Shown: positions 1 through 9,020, counted from the first letter of the stretch. The stretch: 64,000 nt of DNA from Corynebacterium felinum (GCF_030408755.1 NZ_CP047209.1:2046001-2110000); one strand, 5' to 3'. Program-made: numbers and translations. The notes: generated from the letters alone by a model not told the origin.

Positions 1-1817
1 AGTTTGATGTTTTCCAATGCGTCGCCAATAACTGTCAAGTTACGCAGACCAAGGAAGTCCATCTTGAGCAGACCAATGGCTTCACAGGCAGGATACGGCC
101 AGCCTGTAATCAGGGCACCGTCAGCGGGTCTCTTCCACATTGGGATGCAATCCAGGAGTGGGACTGAGGCCATAATGACCGCACACGCATGTACGCCAGC
201 CTGTCGGACGACGCCTTCGAGGCCTCGCGCGGTTTCGTAGATGCGCTTGACGTCAGGGTCGACTTCAATGAGTTGACGAACCTCCCCTGCCTCGGTGTAG
301 CGCGGGTGTTCAGGGTCCATGATTCCCGCCAGCGGGATGTCTTTCGCCATGATTGGTGGCGGTAGGACTTTCGTGATGCGGTCGGCAATCTGGTAGCCCG
401 GTTGTCCATAGAGTGCGCGGGCGGCGTCTTTAATCGCCTGTTTTGTTTTCACCGTTCCGAAGGTGATCACCTGGGCAATCTTGTCTTCACCCCAACGGTC
501 CGTGGCGTACTTGATCATTTCGCCGCGGCGACGGTCGTCGAAGTCGATATCGATATCGGGTGCCGAGGGACGTTCCGGGTTGAGGAATCTCTCGAACAGC
601 AGACCATGCACGATGGGATCAATGTTGGTGATGGTCAGCGCATAGGCCACCAGTGCGCCTGCGGCCGAACCACGACCAGGTCCCACACGAATGCCGATGC
701 TGCGGGCATGTTTGATCAGTTCGGCGACAATGAGGAAGTAGGAAGGGTAGCCCTTCATATCGATCACGTTGATTTCAAATTCGGCGCGCTCAATGTACTC
801 GCGCGGAACTTCCTTGCCGGGGAAACGCTCTTGCAAACCTGCCATCACTTCGTGGCGTAACCACGATGTGGGGGTATGTCCTTCGGGCACGTCTGCAATG
901 GGCATGCGGTCGTGTGTGTGGGGCTCCCATACTGAGGAATAGTCTTGGACGCGTTCGGCAATCCATAAGGTGTTGTCGCAGGCATCAGGAACCATGTGGT
1001 CCCATAGTTCGCGCATTTCTTCTGCGCTTTTCACGTAGTAGCCAGTGCCGTCGAATTTGAATCGGTCCGGATCTTGCATGGTTTTACCGGTTTGCACGCA
1101 CAGCATCACTTCGTGTGCATGGGCTTGCGATTCCAGTACGTAGTGGCAGTCATTGGTCACTAGTGGTGGCAGGTTGAGTTTGCGGCCGATTTCCAGCAGT
1201 TCGCTGCGCACTCGATTTTCGATGTCGAGGCCGTGATCCATTAGTTCGAGGAAGTAGTTGTCGCGGCCGTAGATGTCTTGCCACATGGCTGCGGCTTCAA
1301 GGGCTTTGTCGAATTGGCCTAGGCGTAATCGGGTTTGCACGTCACCGGAGGGGCATCCGGTGGTGGCGATGATGCCGGTGGCGTGTTCGGCGATCAGTTC
1401 GGCGTCCATTCGGGGCCATTTGCCCAGTTGTCCTTCATAGGAGGCCATGGAGGATAGGTAGAACAGGTTGTGAAGCCCTTCGGCTGTTTCGGCGATCATG
1501 GTTTGGTGTAGGTATGCGCCTGATGCGGAAACGTCGTCGGATTTCTGGTGTTCTTCGCCCCAGCGTTGGCGTTTCATGTCGAATCGGCTGCCTGGTGCTA
1601 GGTAGGCTTCGATGCCGATGATTGGTTTGATGCCGGCTTTGGTGATCGAATGATAGAAGGCGTCGGAGCCGAACATGTTGCCGTGGTCGGTCATGCCTAC
1701 GGCGGGCATGCCGAGGCGTTTGACTTCTTGTGCCAGCAGGTCAACCTTCGCCATGCCATCGAGCATTGAGTATTCGGTGTGATTGTGCAGGTGGACGAAG
1801 GATGATTTTTTGGCCAT
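1..1817 (-). CDS. dnaE1: DNA polymerase III subunit alpha (partial, C-terminus outside window)
   Basis: Catalytic subunit of the replicative DNA polymerase. The ATG at 1815-1817 gives [20 protein letters not shown], the PHP domain opening, with HLHNH visible. About 605 residues lie in the window, roughly half of a normal DnaE1 (about 1190 residues). The palm region includes [14 protein letters not shown] and then [12 protein letters not shown], which carries the catalytic aspartates. The frame is open to the window edge with no stop, so the C-terminal tau-binding and OB domains are simply not shown. It stands alone here, about 255 bp downstream of the Gly-rich protein gene and separated from it by a terminator. 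Identification is secure. Confidence 0.97.
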   Translation of the reverse strand, partial: MAKKSSFVHLHNHTEYSMLDGMAKVDLLAQEVKRLGMPAVGMTDHGNMFGSDAFYHSITKAGIKPIIGIEAYLAPGSRFDMKRQRWGEEHQKSDDVSASGAYLHQTMIAETAEGLHNLFYLSSMASYEGQLGKWPRMDAELIAEHATGIIATTGCPSGDVQTRLRLGQFDKALEAAAMWQDIYGRDNYFLELMDHGLDIENRVRSELLEIGRKLNLPPLVTNDCHYVLESQAHAHEVMLCVQTGKTMQDPDRFKFDGTGYYVKSAEEMRELWDHMVPDACDNTLWIAERVQDYSSVWEPHTHDRMPIADVPEGHTPTSWLRHEVMAGLQERFPGKEVPREYIERAEFEINVIDMKGYPSYFLIVAELIKHARSIGIRVGPGRGSAAGALVAYALTITNIDPIVHGLLFERFLNPERPSAPDIDIDFDDRRRGEMIKYATDRWGEDKIAQVITFGTVKTKQAIKDAARALYGQPGYQIADRITKVLPPPIMAKDIPLAGIMDPEHPRYTEAGEVRQLIEVDPDVKRIYETARGLEGVVRQAGVHACAVIMASVPLLDCIPMWKRPADGALITGWPYPACEAIGLLKMDFLGLRNLTVIGDALENIK

Positions 1818-2023
1818 GGGCGTGATTCTAGTGCGTTTTGTGTATGCCTGCATTAGCCCAGTTGAGATGGCTTTGCTGCGTTGTGCAGACTCCAAGAGTG
1901 CACGAGCTTTACTTTCTTTGACAGAATTGGGGACTTTTTGCTTGGGCGTACTGGGCTTAAGCTGCTTGCCGACGTCATGACTATGTCAGCAGTTGTTGGG
2001 TGGAACTGTTGTGAGTTTTTCAC

Positions 2024-2068
2024 CAAAAACGCCCCTGTTTTCTTATACGGAAAACTGGGGCGTTTTGT
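2024..2068 (-). terminator. Intrinsic terminator of the Gly-rich protein gene
   Basis: Read on the minus strand, AAAACGCCCC and GGGGCGTTTT form a long stem extended by GTTTTC/GAAAAC around a short loop, followed by a T run. It starts just past the stop codon at 2073 and separates this operon from dnaE1. Confidence 0.85.
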
Positions 2069-2072
2069 GTTG

Positions 2073-3827
2073 TTATTTGTCGCGTTCGTGGCGGGGTTTG
2101 AATACGTCTGCGCCGATGACGCGGGGGACTACTTTGGGTGCTTCGCCTAGAAGGTCGAGGAGGTTTTTATCCCGTTCTGCTTGTTGGAGTACTCCTTTAA
2201 CCGCTGTGCGTCGTGTCCGGTTGGTTGTACGCTTGCGATTATTCGCCTGCTGCCCACCACCAGCACCGGCACCAGCACCGCCCATGGGTGCCCCGCCTGC
2301 CATCGTTGATCCACGACCACCAGCACCACCAGTACCAGCACCAGTATTGGAATTGTTTCCTGTGCCTTGTCCATTGTTGTAGGGGCTGTGACCCCGATGG
2401 GACCCACCACCCGAACCAGAGCCCGAACCCGAACCGGAACCGACGCCAGAGCCGGTTGGGTTGTGTCCCCTACCAGTGTGCGAGCCACCCGGGCGATGAG
2501 AACCACCAACACCAGCACCATACCCACCTGCACCTGTACCTGTGCCTCTGCCACCACCGGTGCCGGTGGTGGTGTTGGTTCCTCCAACATGGTTGCTACC
2601 AGATTGGTGCGGCATCGTATGCGACACCCTATTATGCTGCGTGTTTCCACCGGTAATGTGTGACTGTGCTGTGCCACCAGCATAAGAACCACCACCATAG
2701 CCTGCACCTGCACCTGCACCCCAAGTAGTACCGCTACCAACACCGCTGTGTGTGGTTGGGTGTTGGTGGGCATTAAGTGGGTTAATAGTTGTAGGGTCCA
2801 GCCCTAGCGCGGATTGCTGGGTTGCTACCTGATCTAACACCCGTTCGGCGAGTTCGTGGGGTTCAAGGTCAAGCTCTCTAGCTGCTTGTTGGGTATTCTG
2901 TACCCAGTTGGTGGTGGAGATTGTGCTGGTTGCTTCGTTTGTGCTTCCCCCGCCTGCGCCTGCGGGTGCAGGTTCCATCAGGTGGCGTGTTACAGGCATT
3001 GCTGCGGTTGCTGCGGTTGCAAGGGCTGTACGGAAGCCTTGGAGGAAAAGTTGTTCTGCTTGTTGGGCAACAACGATGCCTCCTTGGGTGGCGCGGAGTG
3101 CGTTGACTTTAGCAACTGCTGCTGTCACCTGCGGGGCAAACCCTGGTGCGATTGCTGATAGCGCGGTGGTAGATTGTGCCATCAGTGCTGCATTCTGAGC
3201 AAAGTTCATGCCTGATTGCGCCATGGTAGTAATAGCGGTGTTTGCTTTTTCAAAGGGGGTGCCTTTGTTTGCTGCGATCAGTTCACTGGCCACGCTGTTT
3301 AACCGGTCGCTGATCGCAGTGGCATCACGTGCCAAACTCCCCCAAATATCTGCTGCTTCTATCGCTGCTGCGTTGTTGGTGGAAGCAAGAGCTGAAGCAA
3401 GTTGTTCTAAGCTTGCTGCTTGATGGACTACTGGTGGTGGGAAGTTGAATCCTTCGAATCCTAGGTCAGGGCGGGTAGGGAAATAGACCCTGGGAAACAT
3501 TGGGACTCCGGTTTCTTCCAGGATGCGGTCGAACTCATCGGTGGCAAACCGGTTCATGCCTGAAAGTGAGTAGTAGTTGGCATAGAGGTTTTCTTCCAAC
3601 CATTTCACTTGACGTTCAAACGCCTTCAACATTGCGTGAGCACTACCAGCCCCACCATGAAGAACCCGACCGTGTTGTTCCCCGAGTTGGTCTAAACCAC
3701 TCACCGAAGAAAAACCCTGCAGATTACCTTTGAGGGAATACTGCGACGCCACTTTTGCGTCGTTGCTAAGTTGTTCAAGGGTGTGAACGCTGTCGATGAT
3801 TTGTTGTTTATCCATGAAAAGGGTCAT
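2073..3827 (-). CDS. Large Gly-rich PPE/ESX-substrate-like protein
   Basis: 584 residues of unknown function. Residues 1 to about 300 are mostly helical and Ala-rich, with a WLEENLYANYYSL segment near residue 100 and FNFPPPVV around 130, which resembles the helical N-terminal domains of actinobacterial PPE/WXG-like type VII secretion targets. From about residue 370 to 530 it is Gly/Ser/Thr/Asn/His-rich low complexity, and it ends in a basic tail. No Sec signal peptide or membrane segment is seen. The start has AAAGGAGGA upstream, and its ATG overlaps the stop of the upstream lipoprotein gene (ATGA), so translation is probably coupled. No ESX core gene is in the window. Being a secreted or surface protein is an inference from shape only. 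Confidence 0.6.
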   Translation of the reverse strand: MTLFMDKQQIIDSVHTLEQLSNDAKVASQYSLKGNLQGFSSVSGLDQLGEQHGRVLHGGAGSAHAMLKAFERQVKWLEENLYANYYSLSGMNRFATDEFDRILEETGVPMFPRVYFPTRPDLGFEGFNFPPPVVHQAASLEQLASALASTNNAAAIEAADIWGSLARDATAISDRLNSVASELIAANKGTPFEKANTAITTMAQSGMNFAQNAALMAQSTTALSAIAPGFAPQVTAAVAKVNALRATQGGIVVAQQAEQLFLQGFRTALATAATAAMPVTRHLMEPAPAGAGGGSTNEATSTISTTNWVQNTQQAARELDLEPHELAERVLDQVATQQSALGLDPTTINPLNAHQHPTTHSGVGSGTTWGAGAGAGYGGGSYAGGTAQSHITGGNTQHNRVSHTMPHQSGSNHVGGTNTTTGTGGGRGTGTGAGGYGAGVGGSHRPGGSHTGRGHNPTGSGVGSGSGSGSGSGGGSHRGHSPYNNGQGTGNNSNTGAGTGGAGGRGSTMAGGAPMGGAGAGAGGGQQANNRKRTTNRTRRTAVKGVLQQAERDKNLLDLLGEAPKVVPRVIGADVFKPRHERDK

Positions 3828-4456
3828 TGGAATCCTCCTTTGGTACGTAGTTTTTCAAGAGTTTCATAAGCCTTCCAACACAACTCATCCTTCGTTGGTG
3901 TGGCTTTACCTGTATGAGTAAAGGTGACGCTGATTCGCCCATGCGGTGTGCTGATGGCCGCATCACAGTGATCCCCTTCGTCTCCTTGTGGCAGGTGACT
4001 GAAGAAGATTCGCTCATCAATGCCTGTGAAAGTCGCATTAATGATTAGCCCTAAACTGTGTAAATAATCGAAAAGAACAAAATCGGCGGTGAAATTAAAA
4101 ACCCCATGAATCCCATCATTAGGACGTAATTCGCGAATTCCGCAATCGATAATTGGGTTAGACCCCCTTCTGGTTTCGCCGGTTTTTTCCAACCCAATCG
4201 CGTTTAGATCTTCAGGTGATAGCGAATCGCAAATTTCGTACAGTTGTTGAGTACGATCATGTTGGTCAAAAGCTTCAACGTAGTCCCTGTCCGATGGCAA
4301 GGGGATCATGGTGGGTTTGGGTGGCGATTCCCAGGTTTCAAAGGGATAGGTTTCTTCTGTAGTCGTGCTGTGCGCGGATTGGGTGTCCTGTGGTGGTGCG
4401 CAGCCAGATACCGCCACACCACAGACAACGAGTGCTGTGAGAATACGTGTCCGCAT
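3824..4456 (-). CDS. Cys-rich lipoprotein, tandem copy 1 (DUF3558-like)
   Basis: Predicted exported lipoprotein of 210 residues. The signal peptide ends in a lipobox (AVSGC). The mature part has four cysteines conserved in all four copies: YEICDSL, IIDCGI, DHCDAA and DELCWKAYETLEKL. The spacing and the C-x-x-L-x-x-E/D-D/E-L pattern recall DUF3558 lipoproteins of actinobacteria, but I could not test this. The ATG at 4456 is preferred because GGGAGG lies just upstream; a TTG 12 bases earlier would place the start before that site. The stop overlaps the start of the Gly-rich protein gene, so the two proteins probably work together. This is the most divergent central region of the four copies. 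Confidence 0.8.
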   Translation of the reverse strand: MRTRILTALVVCGVAVSGCAPPQDTQSAHSTTTEETYPFETWESPPKPTMIPLPSDRDYVEAFDQHDRTQQLYEICDSLSPEDLNAIGLEKTGETRRGSNPIIDCGIRELRPNDGIHGVFNFTADFVLFDYLHSLGLIINATFTGIDERIFFSHLPQGDEGDHCDAAISTPHGRISVTFTHTGKATPTKDELCWKAYETLEKLRTKGGFQ

Positions 4457-4498
4457 TAATCCTCCCAAAGATGTGTGTTGGCCTAGGGTTTTGTGCCC

Positions 4499-4536
4499 TT
4501 ATATATAAAGACTGGGAAAAGGTTCTTTGCGTTCCC
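4499..4536 (-). promoter_or_regulatory. Repeated promoter-like block before lipoprotein copy 1
   Basis: On the minus strand GGGAAC is followed 18 nt later by GTC and then TTTATATAT. The same arrangement precedes copies 2 and 3 and, less exactly, copy 4. GGGAAC-N18-GTC resembles extracytoplasmic sigma factor promoters, while TATATAT could also be a housekeeping -10. Which one is used is not known. Confidence 0.5.
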
Positions 4537-4601
4537 AAAATTTTTTCCCACCCAGAAAGCGCACCCTCATTTGGGGGTGCTTGTGGTTGGTGCTGAGGGT
4601 T

Positions 4602-5237
4602 TTAGATGAAGTTACCTTTGGTACGTAGTTTTTCAAGGGTTTCATAAGCCTTCCAACACAACTCATCCTTCGTTGGTGTGGCTTTACCAGTGTGTGAAAA
4701 AGTGATCGTGATGCGCCCATGGGGCGTACTGATAGCAGCATCACAATGATCCGTTGTGTCAAAAGGAGGAACATTGCTGAAGTAGATGCGTTCATCAATA
4801 CCGGGGAACGTCGCATCAATAATCAACCCGTGATCGCGAAGCCATGAATACTGAGCAAAATGAGTAGTCACATTAAATGCCCCATGGATGCCGTCGGTTG
4901 TATGGACTTCGCGCATGCCACAATCAATTAGAGGTTTAGATTCTCTAATTGTTGAGGTGATTTTCTCTAGTCCGATGTCTGCGAGTTCTTCTGGGGTGAG
5001 TGTGTCGCACAGATCGTACAGTGTGTTGTTGGGGTCAAACTTGTCGAAGGCCTCAACATATTCCCTGTCTGGTGGCAGGGGGATCATGCTGGGTTTGGGT
5101 GGTGACTCCCAGGTTTCAAAAGGATAGGTTTCTTCTGTAGTAGTGGTGTGGGCAGCCCCGGTGTCCTGTGGTGGTGCGCAGCCAGATACCGCCACACCAC
5201 AACAAGCAACGAGTGCTGTGAGAATACGTGTGCGCAT
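4602..5237 (-). CDS. Cys-rich lipoprotein, tandem copy 2 (DUF3558-like)
   Basis: 211-residue paralogue of its neighbours. It has a signal peptide with lipobox AVSGC, a Thr-rich linker (TTTTEETYPFETWESPPKP), then the four conserved cysteines in YDLCDTL, LIDCGM, DHCDAA and DELCWKAYETL. The GGGAGG site ends four bases before the ATG at 5237. It sits 781 bp from copy 1 start to start, so the copies form a tandem repeat of about 785 bp that includes the promoter region. A weak hairpin (GCACCC/GGGTGC) at 4561-4580 follows the gene but lacks a T run, so read-through into copy 1 is possible. Function unknown. Confidence 0.8.
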   Translation of the reverse strand: MRTRILTALVACCGVAVSGCAPPQDTGAAHTTTTEETYPFETWESPPKPSMIPLPPDREYVEAFDKFDPNNTLYDLCDTLTPEELADIGLEKITSTIRESKPLIDCGMREVHTTDGIHGAFNVTTHFAQYSWLRDHGLIIDATFPGIDERIYFSNVPPFDTTDHCDAAISTPHGRITITFSHTGKATPTKDELCWKAYETLEKLRTKGNFI

Positions 5238-5279
5238 TAATCCTCCCAAAGATGTGTGTTGGCGTAGGGTTTTGTTCCC

Positions 5280-5317
5280 TTATATATAAAGACTGGAAAA
5301 TCAGGCTGTGCGTTCCC
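5280..5317 (-). promoter_or_regulatory. Repeated promoter-like block before lipoprotein copy 2
   Basis: Minus strand GGGAAC, 18 nt, GTC, then TTTATATAT, the same layout as before copies 1 and 3, about 45 nt upstream of the ATG. Interpreted as a duplicated promoter with sigma class undecided. Confidence 0.5.
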
Positions 5318-5389
5318 AAATCTTTTCCCTCCCACACTCTCCACCCCTATGCGGGGGTAAAAGGTGGTGGTTGGTGGCTGGTTGGGGTT

Positions 5390-6025
5390 TTAGGTAAAGT
5401 TGCCTTTGGTACGTAGTTTTTCAAGTGCTTCATACGCCTTCCAACACAACTGATCCTTCGTTGGTGTGGCTCTACCTGTGTGCCCGAAGGTGATGCTGAT
5501 ACGCCCATGGGGAGTGCTGATGGCAGCATCGCAATGGATTTTTTTATCTCCTTGTGGCAGGTTGCTGAAGTAGATGCGCTCATCAATGCCGGGGAATGTC
5601 GCGTCAATAATCAACCCGTGATCACGCATCCAGGAATAGCGCGCAAAATGAGTAGTCACATTAAAAGAGCCATGGATGCCGTCGGTTGTATGGACTTCGC
5701 TCATGCCGCAATCGATGAAGGGAGATGAGTCTTTCCTTGTCATAGAAATTTTCTCTAGTCCGATCTCTGCGAGTTCTTCTGAGGTGAGTGTGTCGCACAG
5801 ATCGTAGAGTGTGTTGTTGGGGTCAAACTTGTCGAATGCCTCAACATATTCCCTGTCTGGTGGCAGGGGGATCATGCTGGGTTTGGGTGGCGACTCCCAC
5901 GTTTCAAAGGGATAGGTTTCTTCCGTAGTCGTGCTGTGTGCAGCCTCGGTGGTGTCCTGTGGTGGTGCGCAGCCAGATACCGCCACACCACAAGCAACGA
6001 GTGCTGTGAGAATACGTGTACGCAT
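5390..6025 (-). CDS. Cys-rich lipoprotein, tandem copy 3 (DUF3558-like)
   Basis: 211 residues with lipobox AVSGC and a TTTTEETYPFETWESPPKP linker nearly identical to copy 2. All four conserved mature cysteines are present (YDLCDTL, FIDCGM, KIHCDAA, DQLCWKAYEAL). The ATG at 6025 is preceded by AGAGAGGACTTT. The stretch around SEVHTTDGIHG is almost unchanged between copies 2, 3 and 4, whereas the helix before DCG varies, suggesting a variable face. It is 788 bp from the start of copy 2. Likely an outer-leaflet lipoprotein of unknown role. Confidence 0.8.
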   Translation of the reverse strand: MRTRILTALVACGVAVSGCAPPQDTTEAAHSTTTEETYPFETWESPPKPSMIPLPPDREYVEAFDKFDPNNTLYDLCDTLTSEELAEIGLEKISMTRKDSSPFIDCGMSEVHTTDGIHGSFNVTTHFARYSWMRDHGLIIDATFPGIDERIYFSNLPQGDKKIHCDAAISTPHGRISITFGHTGRATPTKDQLCWKAYEALEKLRTKGNFT

Positions 6026-6070
6026 AAAGTCCTCTCTTAAAACACATGTGTTGGCCTAGGGTTTTGTGCC

Positions 6071-6108
6071 CTATATATAAAGACTGGAAAATCAGGGTCT
6101 GCGTTCCC
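6071..6108 (-). promoter_or_regulatory. Repeated promoter-like block before lipoprotein copy 3
   Basis: Minus strand GGGAAC, 18 nt, GTC, then TTTATATAT, matching copies 1 and 2 almost base for base. About 45 nt upstream of the ATG. Confidence 0.5.
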
Positions 6109-6178
6109 AAAATTTTTTCCCACCCACACTATCCTCCCCTATGCGGGGGTAAATGGTGGTGGTTGTTGGTTGGGGTGT

Positions 6179-6814
6179 TTAGGTGAAGTTGCCTTTGGTG
6201 CGTAGTTTTTCAAGGGTTTCATAAGCCTTCCAACACAACTCATCCTTCGTTGGTGTGGCTTTACCAGTGTGTGAAAAAGCGATACTGATTCGCCCATGTT
6301 TCGTGCTGATAGCAGCATCACAGTATTTGTCATCATCTTCTTGAGGTAGGTTGCTGAAGTAGATGCGCTCATCAATGCCGGGGAATGTCGCGTCAATAAT
6401 CAACCCGTGATCACGCATCCAGGAATAGCGCGCAAAATGAGTTGATACACTAAACACCCCGTGAATACCGTCGGTTGTGTGAACCTCGCTCATTCCACAA
6501 TCAATCATCGGAGACGAGTCCCTACTCGTTACAGTTGCTTTTTCGAGTCCGATGTCTGCGAGTTCTTCTGGGCTGAAGGTGTCGCACAGATCGTACAGGG
6601 TGTTGTTGGGGTCAAACTTGTCGAAGGCCTCAACGTATTCCCTGTCTGGTGGCAGGGGGATCATGGTGGGTTTGGGTGGTGACTCCCACGTTTCAAAGGG
6701 ATAGGTTTCTTCAGTAGTCGTGCTGTGTGCAGATTGGGTGTCCTGTGGTGACGCGCAGCCAGAAAGTATCACGGCGCAACAGGTGGCGAGTGCTGTGAAA
6801 ATACGTGTGCGCAT
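6179..6814 (-). CDS. Cys-rich lipoprotein, tandem copy 4 (DUF3558-like)
   Basis: 211 residues, the first copy in transcription order. The signal peptide differs from the others (MRTRIFTALATCC, lipobox ILSGCASP) but the mature part keeps the four cysteines (YDLCDTF, MIDCGM, KYCDAA, DELCWKAYETL). The ATG at 6814 follows GGGAGG; an in-frame ATG 60 bases upstream has no such site and would bury the signal peptide. Copies 3 and 4 share a downstream CCCC-TATG-GGGGG inverted repeat. Function unknown; probably a product of local duplication. Confidence 0.8.
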   Translation of the reverse strand: MRTRIFTALATCCAVILSGCASPQDTQSAHSTTTEETYPFETWESPPKPTMIPLPPDREYVEAFDKFDPNNTLYDLCDTFSPEELADIGLEKATVTSRDSSPMIDCGMSEVHTTDGIHGVFSVSTHFARYSWMRDHGLIIDATFPGIDERIYFSNLPQEDDDKYCDAAISTKHGRISIAFSHTGKATPTKDELCWKAYETLEKLRTKGNFT

Positions 6815-6856
6815 TAAACCTCCCGTGGGGTTGTGCTGTGGGTAGTTCTGTGCCCC

Positions 6857-6894
6857 AATATATAAAGACTTCACACTGGGCGTGTGTGTTTCCC
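6857..6894 (-). promoter_or_regulatory. Diverged promoter-like block before lipoprotein copy 4
   Basis: Minus strand GGGGAAAC, about 18 nt, GTC, then TTTATATAT. It keeps the downstream half seen before copies 1-3 but has GGAAA in place of GGAAC and a different spacer. Confidence 0.4.
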
Positions 6895-7109
6895 CTTCTA
6901 TTTTTGAGAGTGTCTAATGGTTTGTGTGTGGCACTCACGGTGGTGAAACTATCGGCTTGTACACTCGGCTGCCCACCTGCGAAGAGGTGAATACTTGAGA
7001 TTTTGTTGTTTTACTTACTCCCCCACTTTCCCTTTAATCGGGTTATGCAGTTTGGCTAGAAATTTCTTAGATGCGCGAAACGTGCTGCTAGAAGCTAGAA
7101 TGTTCAATC

Positions 7110-7985
7110 ATGATCTATGCGGTGCTGGCTTATATGTTATGGGGTTTGTTCCCCGCCTTTTTCCCGTTGCTTGCGCCTGCCGCACCAACAGAGATTATTG
7201 CGCATCGCATTGTGTGGACGGGTGTGTTGATGGTCGGCGTTGTCACGGCGTCGAAAAGCTGGTCGGCGCTCAGAGGTTTATCCGCGCGCACCTGGGCGCG
7301 GTTGGGGCTGGCAAGCGTGCTCATTGCGCTTAATTGGTTGATTTACGTGATTGCTGTAAATTCGGGGCACGTTGCTGATGCGGCGCTCGGCTATTTCATT
7401 AACCCGCTGGTCAACGTGGTGTTGGGCATTGCATTTTTAGGTGAACGGATGCGCCTTACACAGTCGGTAAGTGTGCTGCTTGCGGTGGTGGCGGTTGTGG
7501 TGCTGACGGTGTTTGCGGGTCAGCCGCCGATTATGGCGTTGGGTTTGGCCTTAAGTTTTGGTTTTTATGGGCTGATTAAGAAGAAGGTGGAGCTGCCGGC
7601 AACTGTGTCCCTGACTGCTGAAACTGTGTTGCTCATACCTTTTGCGCTGGGTTACCTGGTGTTTTTAGAGTGGACTGGGGAGGCAACGTTTGGGCATGCG
7701 GGCACGGGCAATGCGCTGCTGCTGGTGGCTACGGGTGTGGTCACTGCGGTGCCGTTGTTGCTGTTCGGCATGGGTGCGCGCCTGATCCCGCTGTCCACGG
7801 TGGGAATGTTGCAGTATATGACGCCGACGATGCAGATGCTGTGGGCTGTGTACGTGGTCGATGAGGTGATTGAGCCGGTGCGCTGGGTTGGGTTCACCAT
7901 TATTTGGGTGGCAGTGGCGCTGTACATGTGGGATGTGTTGCGTCATCATCGCCAGCGGGGCGTGGAAGAAAAAACGGCGCGCTAA
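7110..7985 (+). CDS. rarD: RarD-type EamA family permease
   Basis: 291-residue integral membrane protein of the drug/metabolite transporter superfamily with about ten hydrophobic segments in two EamA halves. The opening MIYAVLAYMLWGLFPAFFPL and the segment ALNWLIYVIAVNSGHV are typical of RarD (so-called chloramphenicol-sensitive protein); the true substrate of the family is not settled. The ATG at 7110 fits the family start, although no strong ribosome site is visible. It is a single-gene unit: the lipoprotein array runs the other way and a palindrome follows the stop. Confidence 0.88.
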   Translation: MIYAVLAYMLWGLFPAFFPLLAPAAPTEIIAHRIVWTGVLMVGVVTASKSWSALRGLSARTWARLGLASVLIALNWLIYVIAVNSGHVADAALGYFINPLVNVVLGIAFLGERMRLTQSVSVLLAVVAVVVLTVFAGQPPIMALGLALSFGFYGLIKKKVELPATVSLTAETVLLIPFALGYLVFLEWTGEATFGHAGTGNALLLVATGVVTAVPLLLFGMGARLIPLSTVGMLQYMTPTMQMLWAVYVVDEVIEPVRWVGFTIIWVAVALYMWDVLRHHRQRGVEEKTAR

Positions 7986-7997
7986 AAATTTTTAGCG
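7980..7997. terminator. Perfect 18-nt palindrome at the end of rarD
   Basis: CGCTAAAAATTTTTAGCG is perfectly self-complementary and overlaps the rarD stop codon; a second GC-rich hairpin (CGACGC...GTGCGTCG) follows at about 8001-8024. Together they probably end transcription from both sides. Confidence 0.55.
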
Positions 7998-8011
7998 TAT
8001 CGACGCCGTGC

Positions 8012-8575
8012 TCACGGTGCGTCGTGATGTGCGCCGAGCACAGGCTTCACGCTGAATCTTCCCCACGCAGCATCCGGCGGGAGCACCTCGATGCTGGCGA
8101 CCCGCGGATCGGACTGGAGTGCAGAAAACTGTGTGGGTTCATCGTGGGCGACAACGCAACGAATATCGTTGGAGTCGAGCTGTTTGAGTTCAGCTTGCTG
8201 CACAAAGTGCTGCGCCAGACCAATGTTGACGGGGGCTGGAATGCCAACGATGGGGTAACCGCCGATTTGTAGCCCATTGATACGCTGAAGTTTCGCCACT
8301 GTGGCAGCCGCGTCCGGGGCACTGAGCTGCTGGTTAAAACACACCAACCCATATGCGTGGTCATGCGGATGCTCTTCCAGCGCTGTCGCGACGGTGCTCA
8401 CCGCACGCTGGTGGTACTCAGAAAAAGTCTCATCGCTATCGGGGCCGAGAGTATCGGAACCTATGCCCATGGGTTTGGCTACGTAATCCTTATCCCCCAT
8501 GTACACCACCGCGCTGAAAATAATCACGAGCGAGGTAATACTGATTCCGTAACGCCAACGGTCCACACTATCCAT
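8012..8575 (-). CDS. Conserved-type membrane-anchored protein, function unknown
   Basis: 187 residues. One N-terminal membrane segment (YGISITSLVIIFSAVVYMG) follows a short charged N-terminus, so the rest probably faces outside. The exported part has no motif I recognise; it contains single-Cys patches VCFNQQL and RCVVAHDE. It converges on rarD and is followed, 160 bp away, by the small DUF2892-type gene on the same strand. Composition matches the neighbours, so it looks native. Confidence 0.7.
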   Translation of the reverse strand: MDSVDRWRYGISITSLVIIFSAVVYMGDKDYVAKPMGIGSDTLGPDSDETFSEYHQRAVSTVATALEEHPHDHAYGLVCFNQQLSAPDAAATVAKLQRINGLQIGGYPIVGIPAPVNIGLAQHFVQQAELKQLDSNDIRCVVAHDEPTQFSALQSDPRVASIEVLPPDAAWGRFSVKPVLGAHHDAP

Positions 8576-8734
8576 GGGTGTTTAGTGTAGCCCTTCGGGC
8601 AACACTTCCCCCAGATAATGCGGACCTACGCTAGTGCATTCAATAGTCTCGTGGCACAGCCACATCCCACTCCCCCCCACAGCTTGTCCGTGGATTAATC
8701 GGGCGCAGGGGGGAATGTGAGGAGGTGGACTTTA

Positions 8735-8935
8735 TCAGTGCTTGAGCTTACAGGTGGACACCCCAAAGATACGGTACAGCGGGCAGAATCCGACTACTGC
8801 GGTGATAGCCATAATGGCGGCTACCACCCACAAAACAATCGCCAACGCACCTTGGTTGGTATAAGCAAAATAGGCGGCGATAACAGCAATAACGATGCGC
8901 ACAACGCGATCGATGGTTCCTTCATTGGTCTTCAT
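8735..8935 (-). CDS. DUF2892/YgaP-like small membrane protein
   Basis: 66 residues with two hydrophobic helices, starting MKTNEGTIDRVVRIVIAV and ending GFCPLYRIFGVSTCK. The N-E-G-x-x-D-R-x-x-R opening and the GFCPLYxxxGxxTC ending are the hallmarks of the DUF2892 family. Homologues are often fused to or beside rhodanese domains, but none is present here. Function is unknown; the two cysteines suggest a sulfur or redox link, which is inference. Confidence 0.8.
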   Translation of the reverse strand: MKTNEGTIDRVVRIVIAVIAAYFAYTNQGALAIVLWVVAAIMAITAVVGFCPLYRIFGVSTCKLKH

Positions 8936-9020
8936 ACTTGCACATGGTAGCTGTTTTCACCATGAAAAACCCCTCAAAGGCTGCGAATCTGCTCCATCAC
9001 ACCCTTTCGAGCTCATCCTT

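Noticed and set aside
2147-2773. 208-codon frame in the Gly-rich coding region
   Set aside because: Val/Leu-rich product of the low-complexity repeat read one base off; no independent support.
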